The position numbers and the translations under genes were made by a program. This document shows, in pieces, positions 62,097 through 64,000 of a stretch of 64,000 bases of DNA (its first letter is position 1; every line of letters starts with the position of its first letter). Below the pieces are notes generated by a model. The model was not told the origin of the DNA. It did not search any database and saw nothing but the letters and a program-made list of their open reading frames with translations. The stretch comes from an uncultured Lachnospiraceae bacterium (GTDB taxonomy: Bacteria > Bacillota > Clostridia > Lachnospirales > Lachnospiraceae), in assembly GCA_937965795.1 (NCBI GenBank), contig CALCMD010000037.1, positions 14,049 through 78,048 on the forward strand, given 5' to 3'.

Positions 62097-62867
62097 CTAT
62101 CCCTCGCATTTCACCAGGACTACCGAAATATTGTCCCTCTCTTGTCTTTCCTTTACCCGTTCTACCAAAACTCTGCTGTTCTGCTCCATCTCTTCCACAG
62201 TTCGAACATGCAGCGGCCGGAACTCTTCAAACATCTCATCCTCTGACAACTCATGCCGGAATCCATCGGAACAAAGCATGTATACCGTATCCTCCTCTGT
62301 CTCTCCCAGAAGAATCTCCGGTGTCACAATCTCAGACGCTCCCACGCACTGTGTCAGAACATTTCTCTTCGGATTACGCTCCGCCTGCTCTGGCATCATA
62401 TTTCCTCTTTTTACTTCTCTGGCTACATAAGTATGATCTTCTGTAAGCTGCTCTACAGAATCCGTAATCCGGTAAACCCTGGAATCTCCCACATGCGCGA
62501 TCAAATAACGCCCATTCATAAGCAGAAGTGCGCTCACCGTCGTCCCCAGCCTGACTCCCTCCTGCTTTCCATGCTCCACAATCTTGTCATTGCATAGCTG
62601 AATCAGCCGCTTCCACTCTGCCGCCAGCCCTTCCCATGACAGACCGGGAAGCTCCCCCGGAAGCTGGATTTCAAACCATTCTTCAAAAGCGCGGATGACC
62701 GTAGCGCTGGCCAGTTCTCCCTTCTCCAGCCCTCCCATGCCGTCGCACATGACGCACATAGCGATTTGCCCGTGCGATTCTGTCTCTGCGATTTTCAGGC
62801 ACACACTGTCCTGATTCGTTTTTTTACTGATTCCTATATCTGAAACTGCCGAACCCAGATACCTCAT
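62097..62867 (-). CDS. PP2C-family Ser/Thr phosphatase
   Basis: A 256-aa metal-dependent phosphatase. The motifs SDIGISKKTNQD, CDGMGG, GDSRVYR and CSDG with the final DNISVVLV supply the two-metal site. It is expected to reverse the phosphorylation made by the kinase encoded next. The frame can open at 62936, but AAGGAGGGAGAAA before the ATG at 62867 marks the start and removes an overlap with the FHA gene. Confidence 0.95.
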   Translation of the reverse strand: MRYLGSAVSDIGISKKTNQDSVCLKIAETESHGQIAMCVMCDGMGGLEKGELASATVIRAFEEWFEIQLPGELPGLSWEGLAAEWKRLIQLCNDKIVEHGKQEGVRLGTTVSALLLMNGRYLIAHVGDSRVYRITDSVEQLTEDHTYVAREVKRGNMMPEQAERNPKRNVLTQCVGASEIVTPEILLGETEEDTVYMLCSDGFRHELSEDEMFEEFRPLHVRTVEEMEQNSRVLVERVKERQERDNISVVLVKCEG

Positions 62868-62889
62868 TTTCTCCCTCCTTCGGTTTGCA

Positions 62890-64000
62890 TCATAAGTGTT
62901 CCCTGTTGATATGAAACTCAAAAACCTCATTTGCAAGCGTCAGCTCATCCCCGTCAAAAATTTCTGTTTCCTCATCTTCTCCGATCAAAACGCCGTTTAC
63001 AAATGTGTGATTGGTGGAATGGTCGTCTTTCAGATAGTAGGAAGCGCCCCTCCTTATAATATCCGCATGGACGCGGCTCACGGCATTGTTATTGGATACG
63101 AAATAATCCACAGAACTTCTTTCTTTTCCGATTCGAAATACCGGTTTATTTATGAAAATCTTATCGTTATTACTGCTTCTGATCAGGTACGTACCAAGCA
63201 CCTGTTTTTCCCTCAGCAGGGCCGTCTCTTTCTCTTCCAGAAGGGTCGTCCCTTCTTCCTCTAAAAGCGTCGTTCCTTCTTCCTTTCGTGACGTCATATC
63301 CTTTTCATATACTCCCTCACTTTCTTCCTGGAAAAAGCTGTTTTTCCTCTGCTCCATCCACCGCTTATAACGAAGCGCCTGACTCTGCCCCGGCTCGTCT
63401 CTTCGCAGATACTGGTAGACCTTTGGGTTTACCCGCATGATATAGCGTTCCATTTCTTCCTCCGAATAGACGGACATCCGGCACAAAAAGTCTGTAAAGT
63501 GATCGATAAAATTTGTATTTTCCTGCATTTGAATCGTGGAATTGTATGCGATTTCATGAAGATATGAGAAAATGCTGTTCCAGAAGTTTGAACTAAAAAT
63601 CGGTTGATAGATGAGATAAAGTTCTCTTGTACTTTCGTTTATAAAGGTATACCGGAGCTCCAGAAGAAGATTTTCCATTCGGAAGCCATACTGCTTCGTC
63701 TTTTTCGTAATCTCAATAATTTGTGCAAGAATCAGGAAAAAATCATCTCTGCTGATCCCCCTTTGCAGGTAGCTCTGTAAAGAACTCCCGCACGGCGCCT
63801 GATAGCTTAATTTCTTCTTGCCGTCCATCTTCGGACGTATCAGACCGCGGATCATTTTTTTATGAAACATCTCAAGCTCCTGTTCATTCACTTTTTCTGT
63901 CCGTTCCAGCCTGCTTTTGATGAATATTTGATTATTTTTATAAGATATTTTGAATTTTGACATATGCGAATCGCCCGTCTCATAAATATTAAAACGATAG
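62890..64000 (-). CDS. DUF6382-FHA protein, 5' end cut by window
   Basis: A protein with a C-terminal FHA domain (FRIGKERSSVDYFVSNN, SRVHAD, STNHTFVNG) and an N-terminal region of the DUF6382 kind (SYQAPCGSSLQSYLQRGISR, FRMENLLLELRYTFINES). An ATG at 63963 would give 357 residues, but it has no convincing ribosome site, and the in-frame codons continue open to base 64000, so the true start is outside. A Glu/Thr-rich linker with three EEGTTLLEEE-like units joins the domains and offers phospho-threonines. First visible gene of the Esx cluster. Confidence 0.82.
   Translation of the reverse strand, partial: YRFNIYETGDSHMSKFKISYKNNQIFIKSRLERTEKVNEQELEMFHKKMIRGLIRPKMDGKKKLSYQAPCGSSLQSYLQRGISRDDFFLILAQIIEITKKTKQYGFRMENLLLELRYTFINESTRELYLIYQPIFSSNFWNSIFSYLHEIAYNSTIQMQENTNFIDHFTDFLCRMSVYSEEEMERYIMRVNPKVYQYLRRDEPGQSQALRYKRWMEQRKNSFFQEESEGVYEKDMTSRKEEGTTLLEEEGTTLLEEKETALLREKQVLGTYLIRSSNNDKIFINKPVFRIGKERSSVDYFVSNNNAVSRVHADIIRRGASYYLKDDHSTNHTFVNGVLIGEDEETEIFDGDELTLANEVFEFHINREHL

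Noticed and set aside
1..64000. Insertion sequences, prophage or integrase genes bordering the accessory region
   Set aside because: No transposase, integrase or direct-repeat attachment site was recognised in the window.

Overview
The window comes from a low-to-mid GC Bacillota genome, most likely a gut Lachnospiraceae. The reasons are the T-box-controlled trp operon, the L10 leader, the strong AGGAGG ribosome sites, the pfk-dnaX-ybaB-recR order, a mucin-directed GH89 enzyme, and an Esx/type VII cluster with Firmicutes-type EssC, EsaB and DUF4176 proteins. All genes but one (an XRE regulator at 41140) lie on the minus strand, so the text runs from right to left in transcription order. No database search was possible; family calls rest on motifs read from the translated sequence.

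Region 1 to 25 kb is mostly housekeeping: the 5' two-thirds of purL, a tRNA-Pro(CGG), pfk-dnaX-ybaB-recR, a secreted multi-CBM GH89 alpha-N-acetylglucosaminidase operon with two small downstream genes, the trpEGDCBA operon (no trpF) behind a tryptophan T-box, rplJ-rplL behind an L10 leader, carB without carA, and a membrane-anchored transglutaminase-like protein.

Region 25 to 41 kb is an accessory operon: a vWA-domain membrane protein, a 1402-aa tubulin-like putative GTPase ending in four zinc ribbons, two unrecognised proteins, a zinc-finger P-loop GTPase, a coiled-coil membrane protein resembling GTPase-associated proteins, and a second tubulin-like protein whose nucleotide loop has decayed. 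It starts from a near-consensus promoter overlapped and flanked by two copies of a 17-bp motif, beside a divergent XRE regulator; a third copy lies beyond that regulator. This is the best candidate in the window for a poorly described system.

Region 41.6 to 64 kb is an Esx (type VII-like) secretion cluster: a DUF6382-FHA protein (cut by the window edge), PP2C phosphatase, membrane Ser/Thr kinase, two small membrane proteins, a 1558-aa Ig-like surface protein, a small membrane protein, EssC, a LytTR regulator, an unrecognised cytosolic protein, EsaB/YukD, five WXG100 proteins, a Gly/Ala-rich candidate substrate, DUF4176 and two DUF3592 proteins, and a degenerate trypsin-like protease fused to FHA. 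I see no obvious EsaA, EssA or canonical EssB. The kinase, phosphatase and three FHA proteins imply phospho-threonine control of the machine. The two accessory regions abut and may work together: tubulin/GTPase module inside the cell, Esx export at the membrane.
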